Below, in pieces: positions 8,935 through 18,055 of a DNA stretch of 64,000 nt. The stretch's first letter is position 1. Every line of letters starts with the position of its first letter. The DNA is from Paracoccaceae bacterium (GTDB taxonomy: Bacteria; Pseudomonadota; Alphaproteobacteria; Rhodobacterales; Rhodobacteraceae), in the NCBI GenBank assembly GCA_024742405.1, contig JANSYP010000001.1, positions 1,612,001 through 1,676,000 of the forward strand, written 5' to 3'. The translations under genes were made by a program, and so were the position numbers. A model generated the notes under the pieces. That model was given only the letters and a program-made list of their open reading frames with translations, was not told where the DNA came from and made no database searches.

Positions 8935-9861
8935 ATGACAGAGCCCCTCTCCCGCCGCCGCTTCATCGCCATCACCGCTGCAGCCGCCGGCGCCGCGCCG
9001 ACCACGGCGCTCGCCGACGCGCTCCGCCGCCGTCCGGGCGAAGCGACGCGCTGGCGCGGCGAGGCCCTGGGCGCCGAGGCCGAGATCACGCTGATCGGGC
9101 CGCGCGACGAGGCCGAGGCCGCCCTCGCCGCGGCCCGCGCGGAAATCGACCGGATGATGGCGGAATTCAATCTCTACGATCCGGCCTCCTCGCTCGGCCA
9201 GCTGAACGACACCACCCGGCTCGACGCCCCCTCGCCGGTCTTTCACGCGCTCTGCGATGCGGTGGATCAGCTTCACGCGGCCACCGACGGGCTCTTCGAC
9301 CCCACGGTCCAGCGGCTGTGGAACCGCGCCGACGACCAGACCGACGCGGGCTGGACCGAGGTCGCACGCACCGATGACCTGATCGAGCTCCGCCCGGGGC
9401 TCGCGCTGACCTTCAACGGCATCGCCCAGGGCTTCGCGACCGACCGGGTGTCGGCTCTCCTGGCCGCGCACGGCTTTCCCAAGAGCCTGGTGAATATCGG
9501 CGAGATCCGCGGCACCGGCGGGCCCTGGACCATCGGTCTGGCCGATCCCAAGGCCGGCATGGTCGGCACCCGCACGATCACCGACGGCGCCGTGGCGACC
9601 TCCTCGCCCGGCGCGATGACCATGGCCGGCGGGATCGCCCATATCGTGCACCCGCGCGAGCCCGAGCGCGCGCCGCTCTGGTCCACGGTCAGCGTGGAGG
9701 CCGACAGCGCCACCCTCGCCGACGGGCTTTCCACCGCGCTCTGCCACGCCAACCGCGGTCAGATGTTCCCGATCCTCGCCGAAGTGCCCGGCGTGCACAG
9801 GGTGTCGCTGGTCGATGCAAAGGGCGATCTGATGACCCTGCGGCCGCCCAAGATCGGATAG
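8935..9861 (+). CDS. apbE: FAD:protein FMN transferase (ApbE/NosX/NirX type)
   Basis: A 308-residue periplasmic enzyme that moves FMN from FAD onto a threonine of partner flavoproteins. It has a twin-arginine signal (SRRRFIAIT) and the ApbE family blocks: the NGIAQGFATD segment, the SLVNIGEIRGTGG segment and the late VEADSATLADGLST segment with the conserved Ala/Thr/Asp metal-site pattern. Length fits the family. It lies 81 bases after the NosR-like gene on the same strand, with AAAAGAAGAG before the ATG. The NosR-like protein carries a matching DxxTxAT flavinylation site, so it is the obvious substrate. The pair equals NosR-NosX or NirI-NirX of denitrifiers. Confidence 0.92.
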   Translation: MTEPLSRRRFIAITAAAAGAAPTTALADALRRRPGEATRWRGEALGAEAEITLIGPRDEAEAALAAARAEIDRMMAEFNLYDPASSLGQLNDTTRLDAPSPVFHALCDAVDQLHAATDGLFDPTVQRLWNRADDQTDAGWTEVARTDDLIELRPGLALTFNGIAQGFATDRVSALLAAHGFPKSLVNIGEIRGTGGPWTIGLADPKAGMVGTRTITDGAVATSSPGAMTMAGGIAHIVHPREPERAPLWSTVSVEADSATLADGLSTALCHANRGQMFPILAEVPGVHRVSLVDAKGDLMTLRPPKIG

Positions 9862-9946
9862 GCGTCAGGCGTGCCCGACGGCCAGAGATCGCCGGAACGG
9901 CATCATTCAAACAGCTGCGCTTTCGCCTGAACGGACAGGCTCCCGG

Positions 9947-10339
9947 TCAGCCCGACACCTGCCGTTCATAGTCCGACTGGTCATACCAGCCCAGCGATCT
10001 GGAGACGTTCAGATCGTCGTCCAGATCCCATTCTTCCCAGCCGGAGAAGGCCACCGGGTTCCCGCTGTCCTTGTGATGGCCTCGGAACGTCCACGCATAG
10101 ACCATGTGGTGATCGGCAACGAGAACCGTGTCGCAGGACAGAACCAGATCCGGAAAGTCGGCCATGAAGCCGGCGGCCATGTCCGCGATCTCGGCCCGGC
10201 TGGTCATCGGGTCGCCGCCGTTCATCGCGAAACTGGTCGGTTCCGCATAGCGCTGCGCGACCGCCGCCGCGTCGCGCGATGTCCAGGCCTCGCAATGCCG
10301 CTGCGCAAGGCGTTCTGCCGTTTCGATATCGGGTGTCAT
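9947..10339 (-). CDS. SnoaL-like / NTF2-fold protein
   Basis: A 130-residue soluble protein with the SnoaL/nuclear-transport-factor-2 cone fold pattern: N-terminal helix AERLAQRHCEAW, the loop YAEPTSFAMNGG, helix SRAEIADMAAGFMADFPD, then the strands VYAWTFRGHHKD and GWEEWDLDDD. Such proteins are polyketide-cyclase-like enzymes or small-molecule binding proteins; the active residues vary and no substrate is implied. It lies 145 bases beyond the last gene of the sugar-acid operon on the same strand and may be its final member. Start is the ATG at 10339. Confidence 0.8.
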   Translation of the reverse strand: MTPDIETAERLAQRHCEAWTSRDAAAVAQRYAEPTSFAMNGGDPMTSRAEIADMAAGFMADFPDLVLSCDTVLVADHHMVYAWTFRGHHKDSGNPVAFSGWEEWDLDDDLNVSRSLGWYDQSDYERQVSG

Positions 10340-10484
10340 GATGATTGGGCGTTCCTGGTGTCACTGATTGGGGCAAACACAGCACAACCGCGCTGCCGTC
10401 ACAAGCGCGCGTCCCCGGAGCCCCCCGAGGCGCGACTGCCGCAAAGAAGCGGACTGCACTTCGCCCCCTCCGACCGAAGGGCCC

Positions 10485-11474
10485 CTAGAGGCGCGTGACC
10501 TGTGGCCCGGGCATCTCCTGCGCCCGCACCGGATTGCGCAGGGGCCGACCGAGCCGGGCGCAGTCGATCTCCATCACATCGCCATCCTGCAGCCTCACCC
10601 CGTCGGCAAAGCTGAGTGTCGCAGTACCATAGACATGGACATGAACCTGCCCCGGCTGCCGGAACATCGGGTACTTGAAATGGTGATGCTCCAGGTTGGC
10701 CAGCGTGTGGGTCATGTTCTGTTCACCCGACAGGAACGGCTTTTCCCACAGCACAGCGCCATCGCGGTAGATCCGGCTCATGCCCTGGACGTCCTGCGGC
10801 AGGTCGCCGACCAGAAGCTCCGGCCCTAACCCGCAGACGCGCAGCTTGGAGTGCGCCAGAAACAGGTAGTTCTGCCGCTCCATCACATGGTCCGACAGCT
10901 CGTTGGCCAGCGCATAGCCCAGCCGGTTGGGCTGCCCGTCCGGCCCGATGAGATAGATCCCGGCGATCTCGGGCTCCTCTCCCATATCGTCGGCCCAGTG
11001 CGGGCTCTCCATCTGTTGCCCGCAGCCGCGCAGGATGGTGCCGTCGCCCTTCCAGAACCATTCCGGTTGCACGCCGGTCTCGCCGGGGGCGGGTTTGCCG
11101 CCCTCGAGCCCCATCTTGAAGATCTTCATCGAATCCGACAGCGCCGCGTCGTCGCCGGCAACCTTTGCATGCATCGCATCGCGGGTGTCGGCGCTGCCGG
11201 TGTGGGTCAGCCCGGTGCCGCTGACCACGATATGCGCCGGATCCGGCAGATCGATCGGGGGCAGCAGGCGCCCCGCACCCATAACCTCGTCATAGGAGAG
11301 CGTCGTCGCGATCCCGGCGGCCTCGGCCGTCGCGGCCAGCGACTGGCCCTGCGACACCGCCATATGGGCCAGATCGGCAACGCGCGTCACGCCGTTCAGC
11401 ACCGCCAGCGCCTCGCCGTCCACACGGGCCACGGCCCTGCCCCCATCTTCCGACCTGAATTGAACGAGACGCAT
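10485..11474 (-). CDS. FAH-fold AraD1/GguC-type 2-keto-3-deoxy sugar acid dehydratase
   Basis: A 329-residue cytosolic protein of the fumarylacetoacetase-like superfamily, GguC/AraD1 branch. Visible blocks are MRLVQFRSEDGGRAV at the start, the central PEWFWKGDGTILRG, and RLGYALANELSDHVME, which holds the conserved metal-binding Glu/Asp region. Enzymes of this branch remove water from 2-keto-3-deoxypentonates to give 2-oxoglutarate semialdehyde. The adjacent upstream gene encodes the dehydrogenase for exactly that product, which strongly supports the role; stereochemistry of the substrate cannot be read. Two ATGs are adjacent; 11474 has the better spacing (6 bases) from GGAG. It is the last clear enzyme gene of the operon. 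Confidence 0.83.
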   Translation of the reverse strand: MRLVQFRSEDGGRAVARVDGEALAVLNGVTRVADLAHMAVSQGQSLAATAEAAGIATTLSYDEVMGAGRLLPPIDLPDPAHIVVSGTGLTHTGSADTRDAMHAKVAGDDAALSDSMKIFKMGLEGGKPAPGETGVQPEWFWKGDGTILRGCGQQMESPHWADDMGEEPEIAGIYLIGPDGQPNRLGYALANELSDHVMERQNYLFLAHSKLRVCGLGPELLVGDLPQDVQGMSRIYRDGAVLWEKPFLSGEQNMTHTLANLEHHHFKYPMFRQPGQVHVHVYGTATLSFADGVRLQDGDVMEIDCARLGRPLRNPVRAQEMPGPQVTRL

Positions 11475-11504
11475 CATCTTCTCCGTTGAGTCTACGGGTT
11501 TCGC

Positions 11505-13016
11505 TCAAACGCTCTCGGGCAGGAGCGCTGTCGGAATATCCTGGTAGCAGACCGGGCGCAGGAAACGGCGGATCGAGAGCGTGCCTACCGAAGTCGCCCC
11601 GAAATTCGTCGAGGCCGGGTATGGGCCGCCATGGACCATGCTGTCGCAGACCTCGACGCCGGTCGGAAAACCGTTCGCCAGAATGCGCCCCGCCTTGCGC
11701 TCGATCATCGGCATCAGCGCGCGGGCAGTCTCCTGATCCTCGGGATCCATATGGATGGTGCAGGTCAGCTGGCCTTCGATGGCTTTCGCGATGGCAAACA
11801 TCTCCGCCTGATCCGCGACGCGCACGACGATGCCCAGCGGGCCGAACACCTCCTCCTGGAGGCTCGCGTTCTCCAGCCAGTCCGCGCCCGATACGGAATA
11901 GAGATAGGGCGCCGCGCTGCGGTCCTCGCAGGAGGTTCCGAGCACTTGCTGAACGCGTGTGTCCGCCGTCACGCGGCCGACGCCATCGCGATAGGCCTGG
12001 GCAATGCCGTCGGTGAGCATGGTCTGCGCGGCGACCGCCGCCAGCGCCTCCTGCGCGGCGTCGACGAACGTGTCCGCATCCGGTCCGTCGCGCACGACCG
12101 CGACACCGGGGTTGGTACAGAACTGCCCCGCGCCCATGGTCAGAGAGGCCGCCCAGCCGGTCCCGATTGCGGTGCCCCGCGCCTGTGTGGCCGCGGGCAG
12201 CAGGAACATCGGATTGACCGACCCGAGCTCGCCAAAGAACGGAATGGGCTCCGCGCGCTGCGCGCACAGATCGAACAGCGCGCGCCCGCCCGCGAGCGAG
12301 CCGGTGAACCCCACGGCCCGGATCAGCGGATGCTGGACCAGACTGCTGCCCACCTCGCGCGAGCCGCCCTGGACCAGAGCGAACACGCCCGGATGCAAAC
12401 CCGCCCGTTCGATCGCAGCCGCGATCGCCTGGGCCACGATCTCACCGGTTCCGGGGTGCGCCGAATGGCCCTTGACGACGACCGGACAGCCCGCGGCGAG
12501 CGCCGCGGCGGTGTCGCCGCCCGCCACCGAAAAGGCGAGCGGAAAGTTCGACGCGCCAAAGACGGCGACCGGCCCCAGGGGGCGCTGGATCAGCCGCAGA
12601 TCCGGACGCGGCAGCGGCGCGCGCTCCGGCAGAGCCGGATCGTGGCGCAGATCCAGATAGGCACCGGCCTCGATATGGTCGGCAAAGATCCGCAACTGAC
12701 CCACCGTGCGGCCCCGCTCGCCCTCCAGACGCCCGGCCGGCAGACCGGATTCCTGCGTCCCGATCTCGGTGATGTCCGCTCCCCGGGCGTCGATCTCCTC
12801 AGCGATGAGACGCAGAAAGCGCGCGCGCTCCGCCCTGTCGCTCCAGCCATAGGACCAGAACGCCTCCTCCGCGGCCTGAACCGCGGCATCGACATCGGCC
12901 ACCGTGCCGCATGCGAACTCCCGCGACGGCCCGCTCGCCGGCGTCGAGGAGAACAAGTCCGCGCCGCCGACCCACTGACCCGAGATCAGGTGTTTTCCAT
13001 TGATATTGAGTGACAT
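11505..13016 (-). CDS. 2-oxoglutarate semialdehyde dehydrogenase (NADP+), ALDH family
   Basis: A 503-residue aldehyde dehydrogenase of the subgroup oxidising 2,5-dioxovalerate (2-oxoglutarate semialdehyde) to 2-oxoglutarate. Seen are the cofactor-binding PLGPVAVFGASNFPLAF, the general base Glu in FFGELGSVNP and the catalytic Cys in GAGQFCTNPG. The length and the long insertion after the catalytic Cys are typical of this subgroup rather than of betaine or succinate semialdehyde dehydrogenases. It follows the PdxA-like gene by 22 bases and precedes the AraD1 dehydratase by 30. It would carry out the last step of a Weimberg-type pathway, feeding the TCA cycle. Confidence 0.9.
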   Translation of the reverse strand: MSLNINGKHLISGQWVGGADLFSSTPASGPSREFACGTVADVDAAVQAAEEAFWSYGWSDRAERARFLRLIAEEIDARGADITEIGTQESGLPAGRLEGERGRTVGQLRIFADHIEAGAYLDLRHDPALPERAPLPRPDLRLIQRPLGPVAVFGASNFPLAFSVAGGDTAAALAAGCPVVVKGHSAHPGTGEIVAQAIAAAIERAGLHPGVFALVQGGSREVGSSLVQHPLIRAVGFTGSLAGGRALFDLCAQRAEPIPFFGELGSVNPMFLLPAATQARGTAIGTGWAASLTMGAGQFCTNPGVAVVRDGPDADTFVDAAQEALAAVAAQTMLTDGIAQAYRDGVGRVTADTRVQQVLGTSCEDRSAAPYLYSVSGADWLENASLQEEVFGPLGIVVRVADQAEMFAIAKAIEGQLTCTIHMDPEDQETARALMPMIERKAGRILANGFPTGVEVCDSMVHGGPYPASTNFGATSVGTLSIRRFLRPVCYQDIPTALLPESV

Positions 13017-13038
13017 GACTTCTTCCTCGACGGGCTGA

Positions 13039-14097
13039 TCATACGGTTTCGCGGTCGCTCGACACGCCTGCGGACGCCTTGCGATGGCTCGCCATGTTCA
13101 GACACATGGTGAAGGCGTTCAGAGCGGGTACGACGTTGGCCGCGTTCTCGCCAGCGATATCGAACGCCGTGCCATGGGCCGGCGTCGTGACCGGGACCGG
13201 CAGACCGGCCAGGACCGACACGCCCCGGTCAAAGCCCAGAAGCTTGATCGCGATCTGCCCCTGGTCGTGATACATCGTGACGACCGCGTCATACTCTCCG
13301 TCCCGCACCTTCAGCCACAGCGTGTCCGCCGGATAGGGCCCGACGCAATTGACCTGCTTCAGCTTGGCCTTCTCCACCGCGGGGCCGATCACACGGATCT
13401 CCTCATCGCCCATCAGTCCCCCGTCACCGGCATGGGGGTTATAGGCCGCGACCACGATCCGCGGCCGGTCATAGCCCGCGGCCTTCAGCGTCCGGTCGGC
13501 AAGGTGAATGCTCTCCTCGACGCGCGGAATGGTCAGCAGGTCGGGCACGTCCTTCATGGCGACATGGCTCGTCACCCGGCCGTTCCACATGCCGTCGGCG
13601 ACGTTGAATTCGCTCGGCCGGCCCTTGAGCTGAAAAAAGTCGCGCGCATAGCCGAGCTCGTCGGTGAATTCGTTGCCGCCCAGATGCATGCTCTCCTTGT
13701 TGAAGGGCATGAAGACGATCCCGTCGGCGATCCCGTCGCGGGTCAGCTCCAGCGCCCGGTGCAGGCCCGAAATCGAGGACGCCCCGCCGGGTCCCGAGAC
13801 CTGCGCCACAGGCACCTCGGCGATGCCGTCGACCGGCATGTCGAGATGCAGGATCTCGCCCTCGGCGATCTCCACGGCTGCGTCGAGCGGCGCATGGCGC
13901 ACGCCCTCGATGGTCTCGCCCACCTGTGTTTCGCCGCGCGCGAAAATCGCCGGGTCACCGACGACGATCAGCTTCGCGCCCTCGCGCACACCCTCCTGCA
14001 GCAGGAGCTTGATCAGCAGCTCCGGCCCGATCCCGGCGGGGTCGCCCTGGATCAGCACCAGCGTCTTTCGGTCGTCGAACGGAAGGGATGGGATCAT
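13039..14097 (-). CDS. PdxA-like 4-phosphate-hydroxyacid dehydrogenase
   Basis: A 352-residue metal- and NAD-dependent dehydrogenase of the PdxA family. Family motifs are GDPAGIGPELL near the N-terminus, KESMHLGG with one metal-binding His, MYHDQGQIAIK with the second, and PAHGTAFDIAG near the end. True PdxA oxidises 4-phospho-hydroxythreonine in pyridoxal phosphate synthesis. Paralogues in catabolic operons (PdxA2/DtnP type) act on 4-phosphates of tetronates such as threonate or erythronate. Because it sits in a sugar-acid operon between a GntR regulator (3 bases away) and an aldehyde dehydrogenase, the catabolic role is likelier. No DUF1537-family acid kinase, the usual partner of such paralogues, is present here. 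Confidence 0.85.
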   Translation of the reverse strand: MIPSLPFDDRKTLVLIQGDPAGIGPELLIKLLLQEGVREGAKLIVVGDPAIFARGETQVGETIEGVRHAPLDAAVEIAEGEILHLDMPVDGIAEVPVAQVSGPGGASSISGLHRALELTRDGIADGIVFMPFNKESMHLGGNEFTDELGYARDFFQLKGRPSEFNVADGMWNGRVTSHVAMKDVPDLLTIPRVEESIHLADRTLKAAGYDRPRIVVAAYNPHAGDGGLMGDEEIRVIGPAVEKAKLKQVNCVGPYPADTLWLKVRDGEYDAVVTMYHDQGQIAIKLLGFDRGVSVLAGLPVPVTTPAHGTAFDIAGENAANVVPALNAFTMCLNMASHRKASAGVSSDRETV

Positions 14098-14100
14098 GGG

Positions 14101-14811
14101 TCAGCTCTGCTCCGCAGTTTCGTAAGCGGCCGTGATATTGACGACCGTCGTTTCGAGATGCCGCCGCATCTGGCGCGCCGTCTCGGTGGCGTCGCGCCGG
14201 CGCAAGGCGTCGATGATGTCGATATGCTGGCCGAGCGCGCTGTTGCGCCCGCCGCGGCGCTTGGAGGAAATGAACCGCGCCCGCCAGAGCCGCGCATTGT
14301 ACTGAGCGTGGGTCGCGATCAGCGGCGCATTGCGCGCGGCAACGATGATTTTGCGGTGAAACGCCATGTCGAGCTTGAAATATTCAAGCGGATCAAATGC
14401 TTCAGGCGCATTGTTCATCTGCTCGCAGAGCGCCGCGACCTCGGCGATCTCCGCATCGGTGGCCGCCGTGCAGGCCAGCTCCCCCGCCAGGCTTTCCAGC
14501 GCGCCCAGCACCTGGAGGTTCTGGGCCAGTTCCTCGACCGTCGGGTTGGCCACATAGGGCCGTCGCGTCGGCCCGTACTCGATCAGACCCTCGCTCTCCA
14601 GAACGCGGATCGCCTCCTTCAACGGCGTGCGGCTGATGCCCATCCCCTCGGCCAGATCGCGCTCGGAAAAGGCCATGCCCGGCGCCAGTTTCTCCAGCAG
14701 GATCAGCTCGCGCAGCGTGTCCGCGGCCTCGTCGCTCAGACTGCGCCGGGGCGCGACGCGCGCGTCGTTGGGCAGAAGGTCCGAAATCCTCAGATGCGCT
14801 TGACTGATCAT
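14101..14811 (-). CDS. GntR family (FCD) transcriptional regulator of the sugar-acid operon
   Basis: A 236-residue DNA-binding regulator. Residues about 25-95 form the GntR winged helix (DEAADTLRELIL, then FSERDLAEGMGISRTPLKEAIRVLES); the rest is the all-helical FCD ligand-binding domain (FDPLEYFKLDMAFHRKIIVAA with the metal-coordinating Asp/His set), which senses organic acids. It lies inside the operon between the dehydratase and PdxA-like genes, so it would be autoregulated. The promoter of the operon carries TTGGTATNCCAA palindromes (19099-19149), the operator form used by FCD-class GntR proteins such as UxuR/ExuR/LldR, which makes it the likely repressor. Confidence 0.9.
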   Translation of the reverse strand: MISQAHLRISDLLPNDARVAPRRSLSDEAADTLRELILLEKLAPGMAFSERDLAEGMGISRTPLKEAIRVLESEGLIEYGPTRRPYVANPTVEELAQNLQVLGALESLAGELACTAATDAEIAEVAALCEQMNNAPEAFDPLEYFKLDMAFHRKIIVAARNAPLIATHAQYNARLWRARFISSKRRGGRNSALGQHIDIIDALRRRDATETARQMRRHLETTVVNITAAYETAEQS

Positions 14812-14842
14812 GGCCTGCCTCTCATTGCCTCACGTGCGGCGC

Positions 14843-16018
14843 TCATTCCTCGATCTCGAAATCGGCCAGATGCCGGTCCGAGATCGTGATGCCCAATCCC
14901 GGCAGATCGTCATCTAGTTGCAGATATCCGTCCGTCGCTTCGGGGTCGCCGTCGAAGATATAGTAGAAAAGCTCGTTGCCGATCTCGACATCGAAGACCG
15001 GGAAATACTCGCTGATCATGCAATTCGCGTTCGCCATGGTCAGATGGTAATTGTGCATCTGCCCGGCATGGGGAATGACCGGCACCTGAAAGGCCTCGGC
15101 GATGGCGTTGATCTTCTGCGCCGCCGTGATCCCGCCCACCCGGTTGGTGTCATATTGCAGGACGCTGACGGCCTTGGTCGCGATCAGATCCTTGCAGCCG
15201 ATGACCGAAAACTCATGCTCCCCGCCCGAGATCGGCACGATCCCCATGGCGTTGAGCTCCCGGTAGCCCTCCACATCGTCGGCGATCACCGGCTCCTCCA
15301 GCCAGCGCGGCTCGTACTTCGCCAGCTTGGGCAGCATCCGCTTGGTATAGTCCAGGTTCCAGCCCATGTAGCACTCGAGCATCAGATCGACGTCATAGCC
15401 GATCACCTCGCGCACGGCCTCGACCCGCTTGAGGTTCTCGCGCATCCCCGCCATGCCGTCCTTGGGACCGCAGCCGAACCGCATCTTGTAGCCGGTGTAG
15501 CCGTTCTTCTGGGCCTCCGCCGCCTCGGCCTGCATCACGTCGACATCGTCGGCATAGAGCTTGGAGTAGTAGACCGGGATCTTCTCCTTGGTCCGCCCGC
15601 CGAGCAGCTTGAAGACCGGCTTGCCCGTCAGCTTGCCCATCAGGTCCCAGATCGCGATATCGATGGCCGAGATCGCGGTCATGCCCACGCCCTTGCGCCC
15701 CCAGGCATGGGTCTTGCGATACATCTTTTCCCAGATATAGGCGTAGTCAAACGGATCCTCGCCGATGACCAGCGGGCCGTAGACCTCATCCACCGCTGTC
15801 TTGACCAGCGACGGCGCCAGCGCGGCATTGCCGATCCCAACCGTGCCATCCTCGGTTTCCACCTCGCAGGTCATCCACTGGTGAAAGCGGAAAGACGACA
15901 TGGCATCGCCCTTTTCCCACAGCAGGTCCGAGGCATTGGTGCAGAACTGCCCCTTTGGCGGCACAGTCGGGCCCGTCCATTTCCAGAGCCGTGCGCGAAC
16001 GGACTTGATCTTGGTCAT
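14843..16018 (-). CDS. Mandelate racemase/enolase-superfamily sugar acid dehydratase (RhmD/lyxonate type)
   Basis: A 391-residue enolase-superfamily enzyme that would dehydrate an aldonate to a 2-keto-3-deoxy acid. The N-terminal capping domain is followed by a TIM barrel with the expected catalytic set: Lys in [15 protein letters not shown], metal ligands in [15 protein letters not shown] and SGGEHEFS, and the acid/base His in [13 protein letters not shown]. The sequence pattern is closest to the L-rhamnonate/L-lyxonate dehydratase group. Downstream enzymes convert a C5 keto-deoxy acid to 2-oxoglutarate, so a pentonate such as L-lyxonate is more likely than rhamnonate. The ATG at 16018 sits one base after the TctA stop codon, with GGTGAG upstream; a GTG at 16027 is the alternative. 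Confidence 0.88.
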   Translation of the reverse strand: MTKIKSVRARLWKWTGPTVPPKGQFCTNASDLLWEKGDAMSSFRFHQWMTCEVETEDGTVGIGNAALAPSLVKTAVDEVYGPLVIGEDPFDYAYIWEKMYRKTHAWGRKGVGMTAISAIDIAIWDLMGKLTGKPVFKLLGGRTKEKIPVYYSKLYADDVDVMQAEAAEAQKNGYTGYKMRFGCGPKDGMAGMRENLKRVEAVREVIGYDVDLMLECYMGWNLDYTKRMLPKLAKYEPRWLEEPVIADDVEGYRELNAMGIVPISGGEHEFSVIGCKDLIATKAVSVLQYDTNRVGGITAAQKINAIAEAFQVPVIPHAGQMHNYHLTMANANCMISEYFPVFDVEIGNELFYYIFDGDPEATDGYLQLDDDLPGLGITISDRHLADFEIEE

Positions 16019-16019
16019 C

Positions 16020-17519
16020 TTACTCACCCGTGGATTTCATTGGTTCGCGTTGCTTGAACATCCGACCCCAGAGCGGCGGGCCGAACAGAGCCAGCGCCGT
16101 CAGCAGGAAGAAAAACAGCGTCAGGGGTCGCGTGAACATCATCCACCACTGCTCGTCCAGCATGACCATCGACTGGCCGAGGCGCTTTTCCAGCATGCCG
16201 CCCAGGATCAGCCCGATGGCCAGCGGCACGACCGAAAACCCGTAGCGCCGCATGAAGAAGCCCAGCACGCCGGCCACCAGCGCGACCCAGACGTCGAACA
16301 TCGACTGGTCGAGCGCATAGGCCCCGACGATGGAAAAGACGAAGACGCTGGGCCAGAGGATCTGCGTCGGGATCAGCGTGACGCGGGCGAAAAGCTTCGC
16401 ACCGCCCAGGCCGATCACGAGGAACAGCAGGTTCACGAACATCATCGACCAGAAGATCGCGAAGGCGAAATTGGACTGTTCGGTGAACATCGCCGGGCCC
16501 GGCTGCAGCCCGTGCACCATCAGCCCCGCCAGGATCACCGCCGCCGTCGCACTGCCCGGAATGCCGAGCGCCAGGGTCGGCACCATCGCGCCACCGGTGG
16601 CCGCGTTGTTGGCGGCCTCGGATCCGGCCACGCCGTCGATGGCGCCCTTGCCGAACTCCTCGGGGTTGCGCGACCAGCGCTTGGCCTCATTGTAGCCGAT
16701 CATCGAGGCCACTGTTGCGCCTTCGGCGGGCAGAATGCCGATGAAGGTGCCGATGCCCGACGAGCGCAGGATCGTGCGCCAGGTCTTCTGCAGATCCTCG
16801 CGCGTGGGCAGGCGCACGGCCTTCATCCGGACCGCGTCACGCACCTGGTGCAGGTTGGAGGCCTGGACCAGCAGCTCCGAGATGCCGAAGACCCCGATCA
16901 GAACCGGCACGAACCCGATCCCGTCATAGAGCTCATAGCTGCCAAAGGTGAACCGCTCGACCGTCGTCAGATTGTCGACACCGATTGTGGCGATGAAGAT
17001 CCCCAGAGCCCCCGCCATCAGGTTCTTGATCGGCGAGCCGTCCCCGATCCCCGCCAGCATCGACAGGCCGAACAGCGTCAGCGCGAAATACTCGGGCGGG
17101 GCGAAATGATACGCAGCCTCGGCCAGCAGCGGCGCCGCCAGCATCAGGCAGATCACGCTGATGATGCCGCCCGTCGTCGACGAGATCACCGCCATGCCGA
17201 GCGCCCGGCCCGCCTCGCCCCGCTGCGCCAGCGGATAGCCGTCCAGGCAGGTCGTGGCACTCGCAGCCGTGCCCGGCGTGTTGATCAGGATCGCCGTGAT
17301 CGCGCCCGCAAACGTCGCCGAGCAATAGATCGCGGTCAGCATCGCGATGGCCGGGATCGGCTCCATCGTGAGTGTGAAGGGCAGCAGCAGCGCCGCCCCG
17401 GTCGTCGCGTTCAGCCCCGGCAGCGCTCCGATGATCACACCGCCGATGGACGCGATCACGAGCAGGATCAGAAGGCCCGGATCGGCCAGGGCCACAAGCC
17501 CGCTGAAAACATCCGCCAT
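16020..17519 (-). CDS. tctA: Tripartite tricarboxylate transporter, large permease TctA
   Basis: A 499-residue inner-membrane protein with about a dozen helices and the TctA hallmarks: [19 protein letters not shown] near the start, [21 protein letters not shown] in the first repeat and [21 protein letters not shown] in the second. It is the transport subunit of a TTT system, which uses an ion gradient and an extracytoplasmic binding protein for uptake of carboxylates or sugar acids. It follows TctB by 5 bases. The linked catabolic genes suggest that the substrate is a pentonate. Confidence 0.95.
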   Translation of the reverse strand: MADVFSGLVALADPGLLILLVIASIGGVIIGALPGLNATTGAALLLPFTLTMEPIPAIAMLTAIYCSATFAGAITAILINTPGTAASATTCLDGYPLAQRGEAGRALGMAVISSTTGGIISVICLMLAAPLLAEAAYHFAPPEYFALTLFGLSMLAGIGDGSPIKNLMAGALGIFIATIGVDNLTTVERFTFGSYELYDGIGFVPVLIGVFGISELLVQASNLHQVRDAVRMKAVRLPTREDLQKTWRTILRSSGIGTFIGILPAEGATVASMIGYNEAKRWSRNPEEFGKGAIDGVAGSEAANNAATGGAMVPTLALGIPGSATAAVILAGLMVHGLQPGPAMFTEQSNFAFAIFWSMMFVNLLFLVIGLGGAKLFARVTLIPTQILWPSVFVFSIVGAYALDQSMFDVWVALVAGVLGFFMRRYGFSVVPLAIGLILGGMLEKRLGQSMVMLDEQWWMMFTRPLTLFFFLLTALALFGPPLWGRMFKQREPMKSTGE

Positions 17520-17524
17520 CGCCG

Positions 17525-17998
17525 CTATCCGTACCAGAGGTTGGTCAGAAGCCCGCGGGGGAAGCGGATCTCGAACACACCGTCAAAGAAGAAGAAAATC
17601 GAGGCCGGCACGATCAACCCCACCAGCGCCAGCATGCCGCCGCGCCGCTCGCCCCAGAAGGCTGCAAGGGACGCCGCAAAGACCCCGAGCGCCAGGAACA
17701 GGTCGATCCCGGCCAGCGCGGCAAAGACGCCCATCATCGCCATCGTGCCCCAGACGGTCCCCTGGATCCGATCGCGCACCTGCACCGGATCGAGCCAGAT
17801 CATCAGGCCCGTCAGAAGGACCAGACAGATCAGAAGAAGCTGTGGAAAATCTGCCGGTTGGATGCCGCGCTTGAGGATGGGCGGCATCGTTTTGAAGGTC
17901 GTGCTGACGGCGTAGGCCGCCGCGCAAAACCCAATGATGAGGACGGGCACAAGCCAGCGTTCGAGCTGGAACTTGCGCGCCTTTGAAGTGCTCGCCAT
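17525..17998 (-). CDS. tctB: Tripartite tricarboxylate transporter, small permease TctB
   Basis: A 157-residue membrane protein with four hydrophobic segments, the size and layout of TctB, the poorly conserved small subunit of TTT transporters. Identification leans on position between TctC and TctA together with the hydrophobic pattern (RWLVPVLIIGFCAAAYA at the N-terminus, LALGVFAASLAAF and ALVGLIVPASIFFFF later). Start is the ATG at 17998. Confidence 0.88.
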   Translation of the reverse strand: MASTSKARKFQLERWLVPVLIIGFCAAAYAVSTTFKTMPPILKRGIQPADFPQLLLICLVLLTGLMIWLDPVQVRDRIQGTVWGTMAMMGVFAALAGIDLFLALGVFAASLAAFWGERRGGMLALVGLIVPASIFFFFDGVFEIRFPRGLLTNLWYG

Positions 17999-18055
17999 CT
18001 GTTCCCCGCAAACTGGACGGGCGGCGCAGGGATCCGCGCCGCGCCTCCCGGTGCC

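Noticed and set aside
13084-14889. Long plus-strand open frame of about 600 codons opposite the PdxA/GntR genes
   Set aside because: His/Arg/Asp-rich translation without any domain; the minus-strand genes carry clear motifs. High GC content makes such antisense frames common here.
15900-17915. Plus-strand open frame of about 670 codons opposite TctA/TctB
   Set aside because: Translation is Arg/His/Gln-rich low complexity; TctA and TctB on the other strand are unmistakable.
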